Positions 11,734 to 23,149 of a DNA stretch of 64,000 nt are shown one piece after another. The stretch is taken from contig OX422201.1 of assembly GCA_949130485.1 (NCBI GenBank), forward strand, positions 4,128,516-4,192,515. The letters are read 5' to 3'. The position numbers were made by a program, and so were the translations under genes. The stretch's first letter is position 1; each line of letters begins with the position of its first letter. This stretch comes from Agelas oroides (Eukaryota > Porifera > Demospongiae > Agelasida > Agelasidae). The notes beneath the pieces are model-generated. The model was not told the DNA's origin, did no database searches, and was given only the letters and a program-made list of their open reading frames with translations.

Positions 11734-12654
11734 AGTCAGCTATGTTCTTTATCCTAGCATCATCATTAATAGTTACAACAGCCCTACATATGTACTCAGA
11801 TGTGATCACTTATGATAACTTTTTGAATTCTTTCTGTGATTTTTGAATTTATTGAGTCCAATGTTATAAAAATGACTGAAAAATCAATTGATCTATATAT
11901 TCTTTATCCTAGCATCAAGTTACAACAGGCCTGCATATGTACTCCGATGTGATCATTTACGGCAACTTTTTCTGTGATCTTTGAAACTGTGTCAATTTTA
12001 TTGAGTCCAGTGTTATAAAATGACTGAAAAAATCAGTTGTTAATCATTAACTACAGTTAAAAATTTGTAACTGACTCGTTAGTTTAGCCTTATGATAAAA
12101 GTGTAAGCCAGATTACAGTCTCTTCCAAATTTTTGTACAATAACAGCTGCACAATCCAGACTATGCGTATTGCAGCAACTTCGGGATACCCGAATAGTGA
12201 ATATCACTCTCTACCAGCATCTGACTGCATGTACAACGTACAAAAATCGCGCGCATGCGTGCGTTTTAAATCGTATTCATTTTGGTTGCCCTAACGTGCA
12301 TGTGCCCTAATGGGGCCGCTACACAACACTGCCTTTGTCATTTATACACTCGGATGAGGCACAGTAAACAAACAGCAACTTCTAAACGCCACGCCAACTT
12401 CGACACCTCGACAAGAAGTGCGAAAAGGCACGCGTGTATACGAACTGCGCATGCGCAATTGTAGTCCTTGGCATACTGCTTGCTCAGGCTCGCCCCACAA
12501 TGCCCTGCATTCGTCTAGTAGTAATCATTTTGGAATTACATCATTGTGAAGGCTCGAACATGATCGAGCAAAACGACCGCCAAGAAGACTGCAGTTGGAA
12601 AGAGCGAGGGGTCCGTCACGAAAGAAATCTCGTACACTGTCGGCAGAAATTCAA

Positions 12655-13335
12655 TTGAAATCCAGAAATCCAAACTGAAATCCAGAATCCACTCTGAAAT
12701 CCAGAAATCCACTGTGAAATCCAGAAATCCAAACTGAAATCCAGAAATCCACTGTGAAATCCAGAAATCCAATCTGAAATCCAGAAATCCACTCTGAAAT
12801 CCGGAAATTCACTCTAAAATCCGGAAATCCAATTCTGGAATTCTATTTAAATACTCTGCAAATATCCGTATACTTTAACATTACCGGATTTACGCAGACG
12901 TGCACGTGCACCGATTTTCTTTGACGTCACCACGACGAATGACCTTTGTACCCGGCCGACCTTCGGTCGGGTGCAAAGGTCATTCTTCCAAGGTGATGTA
13001 ATTGCAATTGTCAGATGTATTATGTATGACAATGATGTCAACGAACACGCATATGCGTATGAATATGTATGAAAATCAACGAACACGCAGTATGCGCATG
13101 TATATGTATGACAATCAACGAACACGCTGCCTACATGTATGCGCTGGTAGTGGTGAAGTGCCTGTGACATTGTATTCTGTTAGCATCTTGGCTGAGAGGA
13201 ATGTGGTTCATTGATTGTTCATGCCGAGTATAATTTTAGCTGAATAAAATGAAATCCAGAAATCCGCTTTGAAATCCAGAAATCCACTTTGAAATCCAGA
13301 AATCCATTCTGAAATCCAAAATCCACATGAAATCC
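12655..13335. repeat. Two blocks of GAAATCCA tandem repeats inside the hAT-like element
   Basis: 12655-12838 and 13249-13335 consist of GAAATCCAGAAATCCACTCT-like units in the same orientation, about nine and five copies. The intervening 400 bp is unrelated. Repeats near both ends of a non-autonomous element may be transposase-binding sites; that is inference. Confidence 0.85.
12937..12985. repeat. 49-bp GC-rich palindrome
   Basis: GAATGACCTTTGtACCCGGCC is followed by GACC-TTCG-GTC and then the complement with one mismatch and a small asymmetry. It could form a very stable cruciform with a TTCG loop. It lies at the centre of the 774-bp hAT-like element. Confidence 0.85.
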
Positions 13336-15052
13336 ATCGAAATCTCGTATGCCGAGGCGCGCTGTGGCGGACCCCTCAGGAAAGAGAACTCTTCCTCAGG
13401 TGTTTTTTTTAACAACAAAGAACCTATATAACTACAAATTATGTACTTTCAGTGAACTGTGAGCAAGACTGGGAAGTATCTTGGCCACTGTTCAATTTTG
13501 TTGTCTCCTAGCTCTAAAGACAATCATGATAGTACGTCATATAATCTATTCTAGCCAGTAAGAAATTCCAGTAACCTGGAACTCTCAGGGAATGTTGTCC
13601 CAGGAATGGGCAGCAATTAGAACTATTTTGCGTTTACCTCCAGACATTCACATGGATTGAGACTTTATTCTGTGGGGTGTTGAAGCAGTGTTTTACCTGG
13701 TTGATGAGTGCAGGGAATAACTGATATAACGGGGCTAATGACCTCAAACAGTCATGACTTTATAGGATGCAAAAAAAACAACTTCCAAGGACGTCAGTGA
13801 TGATCGTTACAAGGACTAATGTGTTTATTCGTAGGTGTAGCTAATGATTAAGGTCATACCATTTGTGTTGCTCAGACCTGACCGACCCAAATACTGGCAG
13901 ATGCTACTCAAAATGGCGTGTGCATGGATCTGCAAGCTGACTTTCTCGGATTGGCGTCATCTTTTGGGTGGACAATTACAAGCATAATCACCAAAATAGG
14001 GCCTGAAGATCAAACAAAAGGCCAAGATCGTCAACTGAAGATGGGCTGACTCTTTTGGAGAGCTGTTAGTGTATGTTAGTGGATGTTTTGCAGATCACGT
14101 GACTATTATCATTTTTAAGCCTAACTACCAACCCTCTTTGAAAAGTCATCTACTGGTACATAAAATTAGATTGGTATGGCCTAAGACAACCTTCTTCAAC
14201 GGTTACTCTAGTGTTGTTCCCAAGCTGGACAATGAGAAGGCCTGCATGTGAATGAGGATTTTGTAACACATTACTAAAATCGCATTATTTTTTACTGAAT
14301 TGTAGCAACATGAAAGTAATTAACATAGTTGTCATTTGCACATAATATAACAGTGTCTTGTGCCATGGTTGGAGCATATAGTTCAAGTGTACTAATTGCT
14401 TCAGTTTCTTCATCATCTAATGCATGTAGTACCACCACAATGGCTTGTACCCACAAACTACTCACTAGTCCATGATGCCATGAGTTAAAGTTGTATGCCA
14501 TTGAAGAGCATGGTCTTGTCTGCATCTGCTTAGACAGACTCCCGTTAGCTTTGATTTCCTACAAGGTCACTGTTTCAATGTCCACCACCAGACAAGTCTC
14601 ACTGCTTCAACCTTGCATATTAAACATGAGCTCAATAGACAGTTAGGTATGGATCTCTGGCTACCCGTCAGGACAACATAAGCTTGTTCTAATTGCTGCC
14701 CATTCCTGGGACAACTTTCCCTGAGAGTTTCCAGGAAACATCATTGTGCTGTCAAATTATGACATATTGAGATAACAGAAATTGAACGGTAGCAGATACT
14801 TTCCAGTCTTGTTCACAGTTTACTGATAGTGCATTTTAGCTATAGGCTGAAGCTTTTGATGTTAAAGGTCACCAGAAGGATAGCCAATTGCCATCTTCAC
14901 AGTATCGTTTGGCTCGATCATGTTCAGTCAACATGACGACAGACTCTCACACCATTCCCAGCCACCCCACAGAATAGCAGTTTAATAGACGGCTCAGTGT
15001 GTCTCTGGGTCTTTTCTGTTACCCATCAGGTAAATGAAAAGATAGTTCTGAT

Positions 15053-15106
15053 TAGTTTGGTTCCCAGACCCTTCCTGTATACAGGAAGGGTCTGGGAACC
15101 AAACAA
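15053..15106. mobile_element. 54-bp perfect palindromic MITE
   Basis: TTGGTTCCCAGACCCTTCCT is followed by TATA and then its exact complement. AGTTCTGAT (15044-15052) and AGTTCTGTT (15107-15115) flank it, eight of nine bases matching. The CCCAGACC core places it in the TAGYCTCG family with 9-bp duplications. Confidence 0.75.
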
Positions 15107-15791
15107 AGTTCTGTTGCTTCTGTTCCTGGGACAATGTTCCCTGAGAGTTTCCATGTTGCTGGAATGCCTTACTGGCTAGAATAGACTATATAACACACTA
15201 TCATGATTCTCTTTGGCAAATTATTTCTAGAGGAGACAACAGAGATAATTTGAACAGTGGCGAGACACTTTCCAGTCTTGTTCACAGTTTACTGAAAGTA
15301 CATAACTTGTAGTTATAGGTTGAAGTTCTTGTTGTTATTAAAAATCACCTGAGGAATAGTTCTCTTTTCAACTGCTGTCTTCTTGGCGGTCGTTTTGCTT
15401 GATCATGTTCGAGCCTTCACAAAATTATAATTATATGATGTAGGCCTAATAGGCTAATTCCAAAATTACGTAAAATCAATAACTACGCAGCCGTTCTGCT
15501 AACGGTCAAAAATCCGTTTATTTCTCGAGACATATTTGCACACGCCCGCGCGCGTTCGCACATCGCGGATCATGGCGGCACCTACTCAATTTTCACCTCT
15601 GTTTGTACAGCTGAAGTTTGGGCGCACTCGTTTCCAGTTAAACCCCAGATTTTAAAGATAGACCATTGTGAACCAGTGCTCAATCGATTTACAAAGTGTT
15701 GTAGACCGGGCGATCTTTCTGTAAACGCCTTCGCGCAGGACAACCGCCAACGTTGTGTAAACAATGGGCAATACAAACTTAGCGCGGAAAA

Positions 15792-15929
15792 CTTGTTCAT
15801 CCAGCCTAGCTTCAAAACACTACATGCAACACAAAGAGGAAAAGGAAATCAAATTTCACATCAGAACAAAGTTTAAGCTTTCCTCTTTGTGTTGCATGTA
15901 GTGTTTTGAAGCTAGGATGGATGAACAAG
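15792..15929. repeat. Inverted repeat with ~51-bp arms
   Basis: CTTGTTCATCCAGCCTAGCTTCAAAACAC...AAAGAGGAAA (15792-15843) is the complement of 15879-15929. The arms pair almost perfectly around a 35-base loop. Confidence 0.85.
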
Positions 15930-16956
15930 TAAAGGACCAGGATTTGTGATGGCATGCAATACCTTTTCAGCTCAGAGAAAACGTGAAAATTATAGCTGTT
16001 CCTCAAACAATATATAGTACAAGCCAAAGGACACCAATAACAATGCAGAAAATCTCTCTTTCGACACCAACTTCATTCCTGTGAAGGGTATAAAAAAGCA
16101 AGTAGTAGATATTTGGGCAGTGACAAGCATCAAATATTACTATAGCATAAGTCATGTGACATCAAACGTTAACATTGGATTGGTCAGCCTTGTTTTCAGG
16201 CCACACCCACTATGACACTCCATTCAGTACTGAGTGAGATTTGCTGTGCATTCAGCACTTGAATGTTTTGGCTCATTCTCGTTTTTAGCTATGCATGTGT
16301 AAGGAACATTGAGAAATTGTCTTGTGCCAATAGTCTGGGAATGAGACTAATTGAGGGTATGAGGCGGGTGCAGTTGGATACATCATATCTGACCAGGATC
16401 CTCAGTCTATAAGACCCACCCAACAAACAAAATCAATACAGCCAACTTGACAAGAAGCATAACGAACAAAGCTCAACTGCACAAGACGTTATGAATAATG
16501 AAGCACTAGGTGGGCATGCCAAAGGCATGTGGGCAGGGATGAGAAACTAATAATCTAGTACTGTCTAGATTAAGGTGTACCCACTGACTTACTCCTAAAA
16601 TCAGGAAGTTTGCCACTTCTTTCAGTAGCATCTGATGCTTTGATGGTTAGGGAATGTCGCTGACTACTTCAAAGTAATGACAGCAAATAGAGAACTGCAT
16701 GGTCTGCAATCTAGGCACAATAATTATGCTTTGCCAGACATACTGTCATGACAAGAAATTCAAATCAAGCCACCAGACAATTCTCTGCCAGGGGGCATGG
16801 ACAGCTGAGCATGAGACATATATGCTAGCATGCCAATTAGCAACACAATAATTCAACTTAAAGCATACCCCCCAACTAGTAATACAAAGCTGCCTGGCAA
16901 CATAAAGCAGCTTGTGCTACTAGTCTACCCTTGTTCCTAGCCCTCCCCCTCATACC
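15930..16956. other. No gene or repeat recognised
   Basis: About 1 kb of AT-rich sequence without long open frames, recognisable exons or clear repeats. Confidence 0.4.
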
Positions 16957-17177
16957 AGAGGAGGTTGGATATGGTTGACCTTTTCTCGTTAGGTTGCTAA
17001 CGAGGGTATACCCTTCGAGGGGCCCTAATTACATTCCTGCAGAGCTACTCCTAACCACGTGAACTACAGGTCACGTGACGAGTTGGTCATGTGCCAGGAA
17101 TGTAATTAGGGCCTCTCAAAGGGTACCCTTGTTAGCGACCTAACGAGCAAAGGTTAACCGTGTCCGACCTCCTCTGC
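16957..17177. mobile_element. 221-bp MITE with ~80-bp TIRs
   Basis: The left part (AGAGGAGGTTGGA..., TTAGGTTGCTAACGAGGGTA, CCCTAATTACATTCCTG) pairs with the right part reading back from 17177. The centre is only about 55 bases and includes a CACGTGA motif twice. It is a classic miniature element. Confidence 0.85.
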
Positions 17178-17966
17178 CCCCACACAGCTTCTTCTTACTA
17201 CTGCAAGTGCCAGCAAGCTTGGCGGGCCACAAGCCGACAGGAAGCTTGGTTGAGGCCTGCAAATACTTGCTGTCCTATCTTGTGTGCTCCAAGGCCACTG
17301 GGACAACCAGCAGCAGTCAAGCAATGCTTTACAATATTCATCATTGTGTTTTTATTAGGATCATAAGCTATCAAACCTCACTTTTAGTTCTCAATCACTT
17401 TAACTTCATGCATCAGGCTAAGAAATTTGGCGCGGAAATTTTGTTCATACCTTATTTCAGTCCATTCGGCCCACCATCACATTCTCCATGCCTCCTGGTG
17501 TCTGCAGTCACCGTAACCTTTCTGTTAGAGCCTCCTGCGCAGAATGAGAGCTCCTCAAGTGGGCCACCCTCGGGCAATACAAATCACCTTTCCATGAACT
17601 CTTCACAAAATCCTTCGTTACAGCTTTGATATTGACAGGTAGCACCTGGTTGCATGTTTTTGTACGTTCATACAGTATCCGAAAAAGCCTCATTTACTCG
17701 AAATAGGCAACAACTATCAACTCCAGAGACGAAAACACAACCGGTACACAAGCAGCTGAAAAGTCGCCATCTTGCTGCATTTTAGGTCGTTACGTCATTT
17801 CCGCTCTGCAAATAAAATTTGCAATTTTTGACCATCAGCGGAACGACTGTACGGGATACACAGCCGAACCGCCAGCGACCGGAAGTCCCCATATTGCACG
17901 TACAAGGATAATTTAGTATGCATTACGCATTACGTCATTAACGTGGCCCGCAACAAAACTGACATT

Positions 17967-18326
17967 TTATTGCGATATGTTCACGCTCATTTTTCTCAGC
18001 AGCCGTTCAATATTTTTGCATGGGACTTTTTTTGAGAGAAAGTTCATGGACTTGGGAATGGGCCTGTTCAAGTTGCATTTTCGTATCTGGTACAGAAATG
18101 ACATTACATCCCAAAACACGTGACCATTTCCAGACGGGATTGTGAAACGGTATGTACAAACGATGTCCGAACAGCAGTTCTCATTGATTCTGAGGTCTGC
18201 TGAGCTAGAATCAAGCAGAAAGAAGGTGAATGCAGCTGAAATCAAAAATTGTAAGTTGTTCCCATGTGTAGTCTGGAAGATATAGTTGTCTGAATTCTGA
18301 TTAATTTTAACAATTGTAAACGACAT
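17967..18326 (-). CDS. Candidate 119-codon ORF, unidentified
   Basis: A minus-strand frame from ATG (MSFTIVKINQNSDNY) to TAA has balanced, protein-like composition. It has a hydrophobic stretch (FLISAAFTFFLL) and a basic C-terminus (KNIERLLRKMSVNISQ). No domain is recognised and no splice context supports it. It may be a lone exon or chance. Flanking sequence holds CpG-rich MITE-like pieces (17750-17960). Confidence 0.3.
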   Translation of the reverse strand: MSFTIVKINQNSDNYIFQTTHGNNLQFLISAAFTFFLLDSSSADLRINENCCSDIVCTYRFTIPSGNGHVFWDVMSFLYQIRKCNLNRPIPKSMNFLSKKVPCKNIERLLRKMSVNISQ

Positions 18327-18829
18327 TGTACATCACCTGTCAAGTTCTACACCAATACTTTTGCCACTGATGTCAGTATTATTGTCTCTGTGAGCTTCTG
18401 GGTCTCACTGCTCAACAGCACAGTCATAACTACTAACACTTTTAGTCAAAATCTTGGTCTTTTTCAAGGTACGGAATCCATGTTGAGTCTCATCCACTTC
18501 AATGTGTTCATCATGTCTGGACCTTTTTTTTTGCAGGCAAGATTGCAACATCTAGGGGATTTGTATCCTTTGTGAGCTGAAAGGTGCCTGTATTGCAACC
18601 TGACTCCTTGGTGTTGCTTCTCGAGTCAATTTGAAGACGAGTGTTGGAGTCTACCTGTTTCCGTCCACCGCCATCCAAAGGTGGGTAAATTATGTCTCAA
18701 CACTTACATGCAGCCCTTTTTTTTTAGACAACAGAAAGCTAGGGGAGAGGGGAGAGGGAAGAGGGGGGACTGGGAACAAGGCCACACAATTCATGCTTCA
18801 TTGCTTGGCTCAAAAGAATTTTCTCAACT

Positions 18830-19035
18830 GTGACATAGCAGAACTGCACCTGGTTATTGGTTTTGTGATGTAAAAGTACTGTATTGGAATAATATTATTG
18901 CCCTGTGATGTAACAGAACTGTGTCTGGATACTACCCTGTGACGTAACAGAACTGTATCCGGCTTTTGGTCTGTGACATCAGTGAACTTATCTGGATACT
19001 GGCCTATGACATGACAGGACGGTATCTGGAGGGTT
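18830..19035. repeat. Imperfect ~37-bp tandem repeat
   Basis: Repeats of the form CTGTGACRTAACAGAACTGT followed by TCTGGATACTGGCC occur about five times with substitutions. A further single copy lies at 19927-19975. Confidence 0.7.
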
Positions 19036-19036
19036 G

Positions 19037-19096
19037 CTGGTGGTGTTGACCTGGTGGTTAAACCGCTAGAATGTGAAAGTTTCCTGGTTCCAGCCC
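19037..19096 (+). mobile_element. tRNA-like SINE head
   Basis: TTGACCTGGTGGTTAAACC resembles a Pol III box A / D arm, and CTGGTTCCAGCCCTG 30 bases on resembles box B / T arm. The 60-base segment is tRNA-like but not a functional tRNA. It directly precedes the 19099-19797 element, so a full SINE cannot be outlined. Confidence 0.4.
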
Positions 19097-19098
19097 TG

Positions 19099-19797
19099 TC
19101 TCATAAGCCAAACTCACTTCCGCAAAAAAGGGAAGGGTCTGGTTAGTCTCGTCCCCAGACCCCACCCTCTCACGAGGAGAAACGGTCTGGTGAACCAAGT
19201 TGAATTTCTTGGGCTAGCCCCACTCTTTTGCGACAATGTAACCTAGCAACGATCAAAACATTTTGCGGCCAACCCACTCAAAAAAGGTATGGATACTCGA
19301 ATGGAGATGAACAAATTTCACTGTTGTAAGGGGACTAATTACGGATCTCGCTATCTCATTGGTCATTACCACTTTTGGGTAATAAGCCCAAGAAGTTCGA
19401 TTTCGTTCACCAGACCGTTTCTCGCCAGAAGGCGTGCATGGGCAGGGCACGAGACTAGGGTCTGGTGAACTGTGAATATAAGCTATGTCCCACCGGAATG
19501 CAATTAGCTAGATGTAACCAGACTTCAAGTAATGCACTCTTGAAATACCAGTTGCAAAGTGCGCCCACCTCCGAGAAGTATAGTTGAAGTGTGTTTGTAG
19601 GTCCTGTAGTAGCAGAAAAGATGTCCTAGCTCTCTGTCGCGATTTTCAAGACCATTATTGCTACTCAAACGGTGATGTGATGTGTCATGTGACGTAACGT
19701 GATTGGACCACACCGTATGGTGCGGTGGGACATGGCTACTATACACAGTTCACCAGACCCTTCCTTTTTTTGCGGAAGTAGATCTGGCTTGTGAGAC
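19099..19797. mobile_element. Outer inverted-repeat element, split by a younger MITE
   Basis: GTCTCATAAGCCAAACTCAC and TTCCGCAAAAAAGGGAAGGG at the left pair with the right end (CCAGACCCTTCC...GCTTGTGAGAC). Once 19144-19457 is removed, the arms continue through GGTCTGGTGAACTGTG and GTCCCACCG. About 380 bp remain without the insertion. Confidence 0.75.
19144..19457. mobile_element. TAGTCTCG MITE, 314 bp, perfect 9-bp target duplication
   Basis: It begins TAGTCTCGTCCCC and ends GGGCACGAGACTA. Its TIRs share GAGAAACGGTCTGGTGAAC. GGGTCTGGT stands at 19135-19143 and at 19458-19466. It split the left arm of the 19099-19797 element, and removing it with one copy of the duplication restores that arm. 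Confidence 0.92.
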
Positions 19798-21286
19798 TAG
19801 TTTCAGTCCCACTTGCAGCAGAGATTTATTTCTTTTTCGGGTGCACTCAGAAGTGAGTAGAGGGCTTTCCTTTGCATCCTTGGGAACTGCTTAGTGTGTG
19901 GGAAGAAAAAATTATCTAGATATTGTGGACGTCACTGAACTGTAGACTATCTGGATATTGCCCTGTGACATCTGTCTTGATCTACATCTAGGCATAGAGG
20001 TTTTATATTTCTTATAAGTAGTGACTTAAATGCAATGGGTCTGTTTGCTTTTACAGAACACAAATAGAAGACAATAATTTTTTCCTCACCAGCCCACAGA
20101 CTAAGTTGTAAAAATGAGATTGGAAGTCAAAAGTCCATAGCGGCGACTTGGAAGCTCAACCCCCTATATTTTCAGTAGTAGTTGAAACAATCTCAATCTG
20201 CATCCTAACTGATTTGTTTACATGTTTTATGTACTTTCCTATGCAGGCATGAAGTAGCTATCGTGAATCTCATGACCTGGTCAACCCCCTTCAAGTCACT
20301 GACTGGCCTGTGATTCACATATTTTGTTGTGTCTTGCATTTTATCAAGTTTATAATGAACCAGGAAGTGTAAAATAACTTTGTCAGCATAGGATAGGTAC
20401 CAGATACTCCAGTGTAAGCCTTGGATCACCTGGATGTGGAACCTAGCACACCTATGCAATCATGCATACCAGGTTGTAATAAAACAGCCAGTATTGTGTA
20501 GCGATTAAAGTGGAACAAGACCAATTTTTGTATGCAGTAAGAACAACCATTAAACTAAATGTATACCGAAGTGGAGGCTGTTTGGGTGATGAGAACTGCT
20601 ATTCGGACGGTAAACGTATAGGCGGTTTATAGCGGTCTGATTTGGATGATGGTACTGGAACAGCACTGCAGCAGCTTCGGGCACGGTCAACTGGCCCCTT
20701 TTTGGTACCATTTTGTTCAGAAGGAGTGGAAGAACACGGTCTGCAAGCTTTAAAGTAATAGCTATAGTACTTTTAAAGATATCGTCTTGCAAAGACAAGG
20801 CACAAAAATTGCTCGAGACCGGAAACGTGATTTTACAAGATGGTATTAAACACATCCGGTTCATAATTAAAATTGTACGCTGGCGGTTCGGCTGTACACA
20901 TTGTGCAAAAGACATCGCTCCGCAGACGTCCGCGTTTGCGTTGCCAAAAATGGCCGGTGTCGGAGTGATCCCCGCTCAATGATTGACCCCTGCAGGCTGC
21001 AGGACTCAGTGACTCCCCTCGCAATCTCAGCGTGCATGCGTCAACAACCATTGCGGTACCGTAAGCACATCTGCAGCCGTCACAAGGTATAGTCATAGCT
21101 AATGGAGATTTGCTGGTCAGCATGATGCCAATCTAGTCTCGCAAGCCGGACCCACATCTGGCTTGCGAGACTATAAGTGCCATTCCAACTGCAGAATGCT
21201 CGGTGCGACTGTGGAATGTTCAAGTATGGCATTTGCCTACCATGCTGCTGCTGGAGACAGATATGTTATTATTAATTAAATGAAGC
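19798..21286. other. No gene recognised; one small MITE remnant at 21134-21173
   Basis: Overlapping open frames of 60-120 codons at 20550-21123 lie on both strands in CpG-richer DNA, and none has a recognisable domain. 21134-21173 is a 40-bp TAGTCTCGCAAGCC...GGCTTGCGAGACTA palindrome of the MITE family, with no clear duplication. Confidence 0.45.
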
Positions 21287-21289
21287 ATA

Positions 21290-22163
21290 AGGTAAATCGG
21301 GGTAATTTCGGTCACTTGGTATTTCCGGTCACTTAGTAGAGAAGGACTTCTCTATTCTAACAGCTATGCTCTCAGCCAAAACTACAGTGCTGTACATATA
21401 GTGGCAACACTTAGCTACAATATACCTGTCAGCAAAGTCGAGACCTTACTTCCTTTGCGCAGATCTGGCGTCACTTGTAGTTGCTGTAAGTGCAATAGCG
21501 CCAGTTTGACCTGTCAAAACTTCAGAACTCCTTTCCTTACTCTTACGCCCAGTCAAAACTGTGCAGACATAAACATCAACTATTATCAAAAGCGACAGTA
21601 CACTATGCCGTGAGGCGCTAACTCCTTTCATGGCCTACTTGCATGGGTGGCGGATGAAAAACGTGTAAGTGATTCAAACATTGCAACATTGCCCAAGGCA
21701 ATTCCTGGCGGGAGTTTTTGCAAAGCTAACTGTAGCGCAATGCTCCGGGGCAAGAAAAAAGTTAACCCTGGCCCTAACCTAACCCTAAACTTCGCGTGAG
21801 TATACCCCCGGGTAATTTCGTGGTGCCGTTAATCCGACTTGACCGCTCAGCTATCCCCAGGGATGCCTTATACTTGCAAACATCGTAAAGACGACAACGA
21901 GCACCGCTATCATACTTTTCACCGTGTTCAGCATGACTATCAAAGGTGACCGGAAATACCCCATTAATTGTATTTTCTCATATTTAGAACACAACTTTTA
22001 AAAAAATACTTTTCTCATGTAGTGAACCACCGATTGAAGCGAGTTGTTTGCAGCAAGTAGTACATACTTAGTAGTGTCAGCGACCACTGTTGTGTACTTT
22101 CGGCACTGTGTTCAAGTAAACTTGTAAGAGTCAAAGAGTGACCGGAATTACCCCGTTTTACCT
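21290..22163. mobile_element. ~870-bp TIR element with TA target duplication (mariner-like candidate)
   Basis: The ends read AGGTAAATCGGGGTAATTTC and, complemented, AGGTAAAACGGGGTAATTCC, followed by GGTCAC in both. TA flanks both ends. A third copy of the GTGACCGGAAATACCCC motif lies inside at 21947-21963. 21763-21790 contains CCCTAACCTAACCCTAA, a telomere-like run. No transposase is seen. Confidence 0.75.
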
Positions 22164-22247
22164 TATGATAGGCATATAACCCAGTGTGACAGATGCAGTG
22201 ATAGGCATAAACCATCACATTTTGAGTCGTATATGTAGTTGACTTAG

Positions 22248-22768
22248 TTGGGGCGAGCCTGAGCGAGCCCCACACTAGCGTGACTGCATTGCACACGTGT
22301 GTGTGTATGTATCTAGCTAGCTATGGACCGACCACTTACCGTAAGTTTCAAATGAGCGCATTCAAATATTTCAAGATTAATATCGTGCGCGTGAAGCATG
22401 TGAAAGGCGACTGAAGCTGAAGTACGCGTGGCACTGGTTTGTGCTTCTACCAACGACGCGAGGCAGCTCACAGGCAGTACAAACTTAAAGTTAAATATGG
22501 ACGGTGGTGGACTAGGTCGCTTTACGGCACTCACAAACGCCAGAAATTTAGCTCATGATTTCAGTGTAAAGCTTAGTCCATGTATGTGTAGCCACGTTAG
22601 CTGCCCTGGCTGGTGAAATGACTGGCATATGTGATACTTATATTTATCTCTGGTGAGGACTTAGCTACTTATATGCGTTATTTTATAACAGTCGACAGTG
22701 ACAAATCCTGCTGTGTGCCATGACAAAGTAGTAAATCAGCAGTTTGCTGCTTGCTCAGGCTCGCCCCA
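22248..22768. mobile_element. GGGGCGAGCC element, ~520 bp
   Basis: It begins TTGGGGCGAGCCTGAGCGAG and ends GCTCAGGCTCGCCCCA. The sequence after the left end (CACACTAGCGTGACTGCATT) is the reverse complement of the right ends at about 31385 and 47735, so the family is dispersed. No target duplication is evident. A small open frame inside is not supported as a gene. Confidence 0.75.
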
Positions 22769-22967
22769 TGATGATGAATCATATTTATTGCTGTATATAT
22801 ATACGTGTTGCTCCTTTTATTTTCGTCGTAGTTCTAAACCTTTCCTTTTTTATCCTGTTGTAATTATTTTGCACCATTAGCACTGTCTGGGTGAATTGTT
22901 ATTTGCCAACCAATGTTTCTGTGTACATACTGACATAGCATGATACTGTATCCATTTTTACTTGAAA

Positions 22968-23149
22968 GTCACTAGCTGGATCCTGGAGGGGGTCACTGTA
23001 TCCGCTTTTATTTGGAGGAGTCACTGGATCCTGGATCCTGGGGGGAGTCCTTGTATCCTAGGACTCATTGACCTGGGGGGTCAGTGATTCAGTGACCAAG
23101 AGTCAATCAATCCTAGGACTGAGCGATTGGGGGGGGGGGGGGGGGGGGG
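22968..23149. repeat. GGATCCTGG-type repeats ending in a 21-base G run
   Basis: Imperfect repeats of CACTGGATCCTGGAGGGGGT alternate with GACTCATTGACC-like pieces. 23129-23149 is an unbroken run of G, which would favour quadruplex formation and polymerase slippage. Confidence 0.75.

Larger units (their letters stand above)
12605..13378. mobile_element. hAT-like element, 774 bp, 8-bp target duplication
   Basis: GGAAAGAG stands on both sides (12597-12604 and 13379-13386). The termini read CGAGGGGTCCGTCAC and, complemented, TGAGGGGTCCGCCAC. Removing it rejoins the left arm of the 12522-15469 element to match its right arm, which proves it is a later insertion. It has no ORF of its own beyond translations of internal repeats. 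Confidence 0.88.
12522..15469. mobile_element. ~2.9-kb inverted-repeat element with an internal third copy of the arm
   Basis: The left arm starts ATTTTGGAATTA and includes GTGAAGGCTCGAACATGATC. It matches in reverse complement the right arm ending at 15469. After removing the 774-bp insertion at 12605-13378, the left arm continues through 13640 (AACTGTGAGCAAGACTGG, GTTGTCTCCT). A third, partial copy in the right-arm orientation lies at 14681-14960. The centre (13640-14680) has no recognised gene. Ends and structure fit a non-autonomous DNA transposon; no target duplication was found. Confidence 0.7.

Noticed and set aside
12536-13418. Minus-strand frames with repeated Trp-Ile-Ser-Gly-Phe
   Set aside because: Translations of the GAAATCCA tandem repeats of the hAT-like element.
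17160-17629. Plus-strand frames after the 16957-17177 MITE
   Set aside because: Low-complexity composition, no domain and no splice support.
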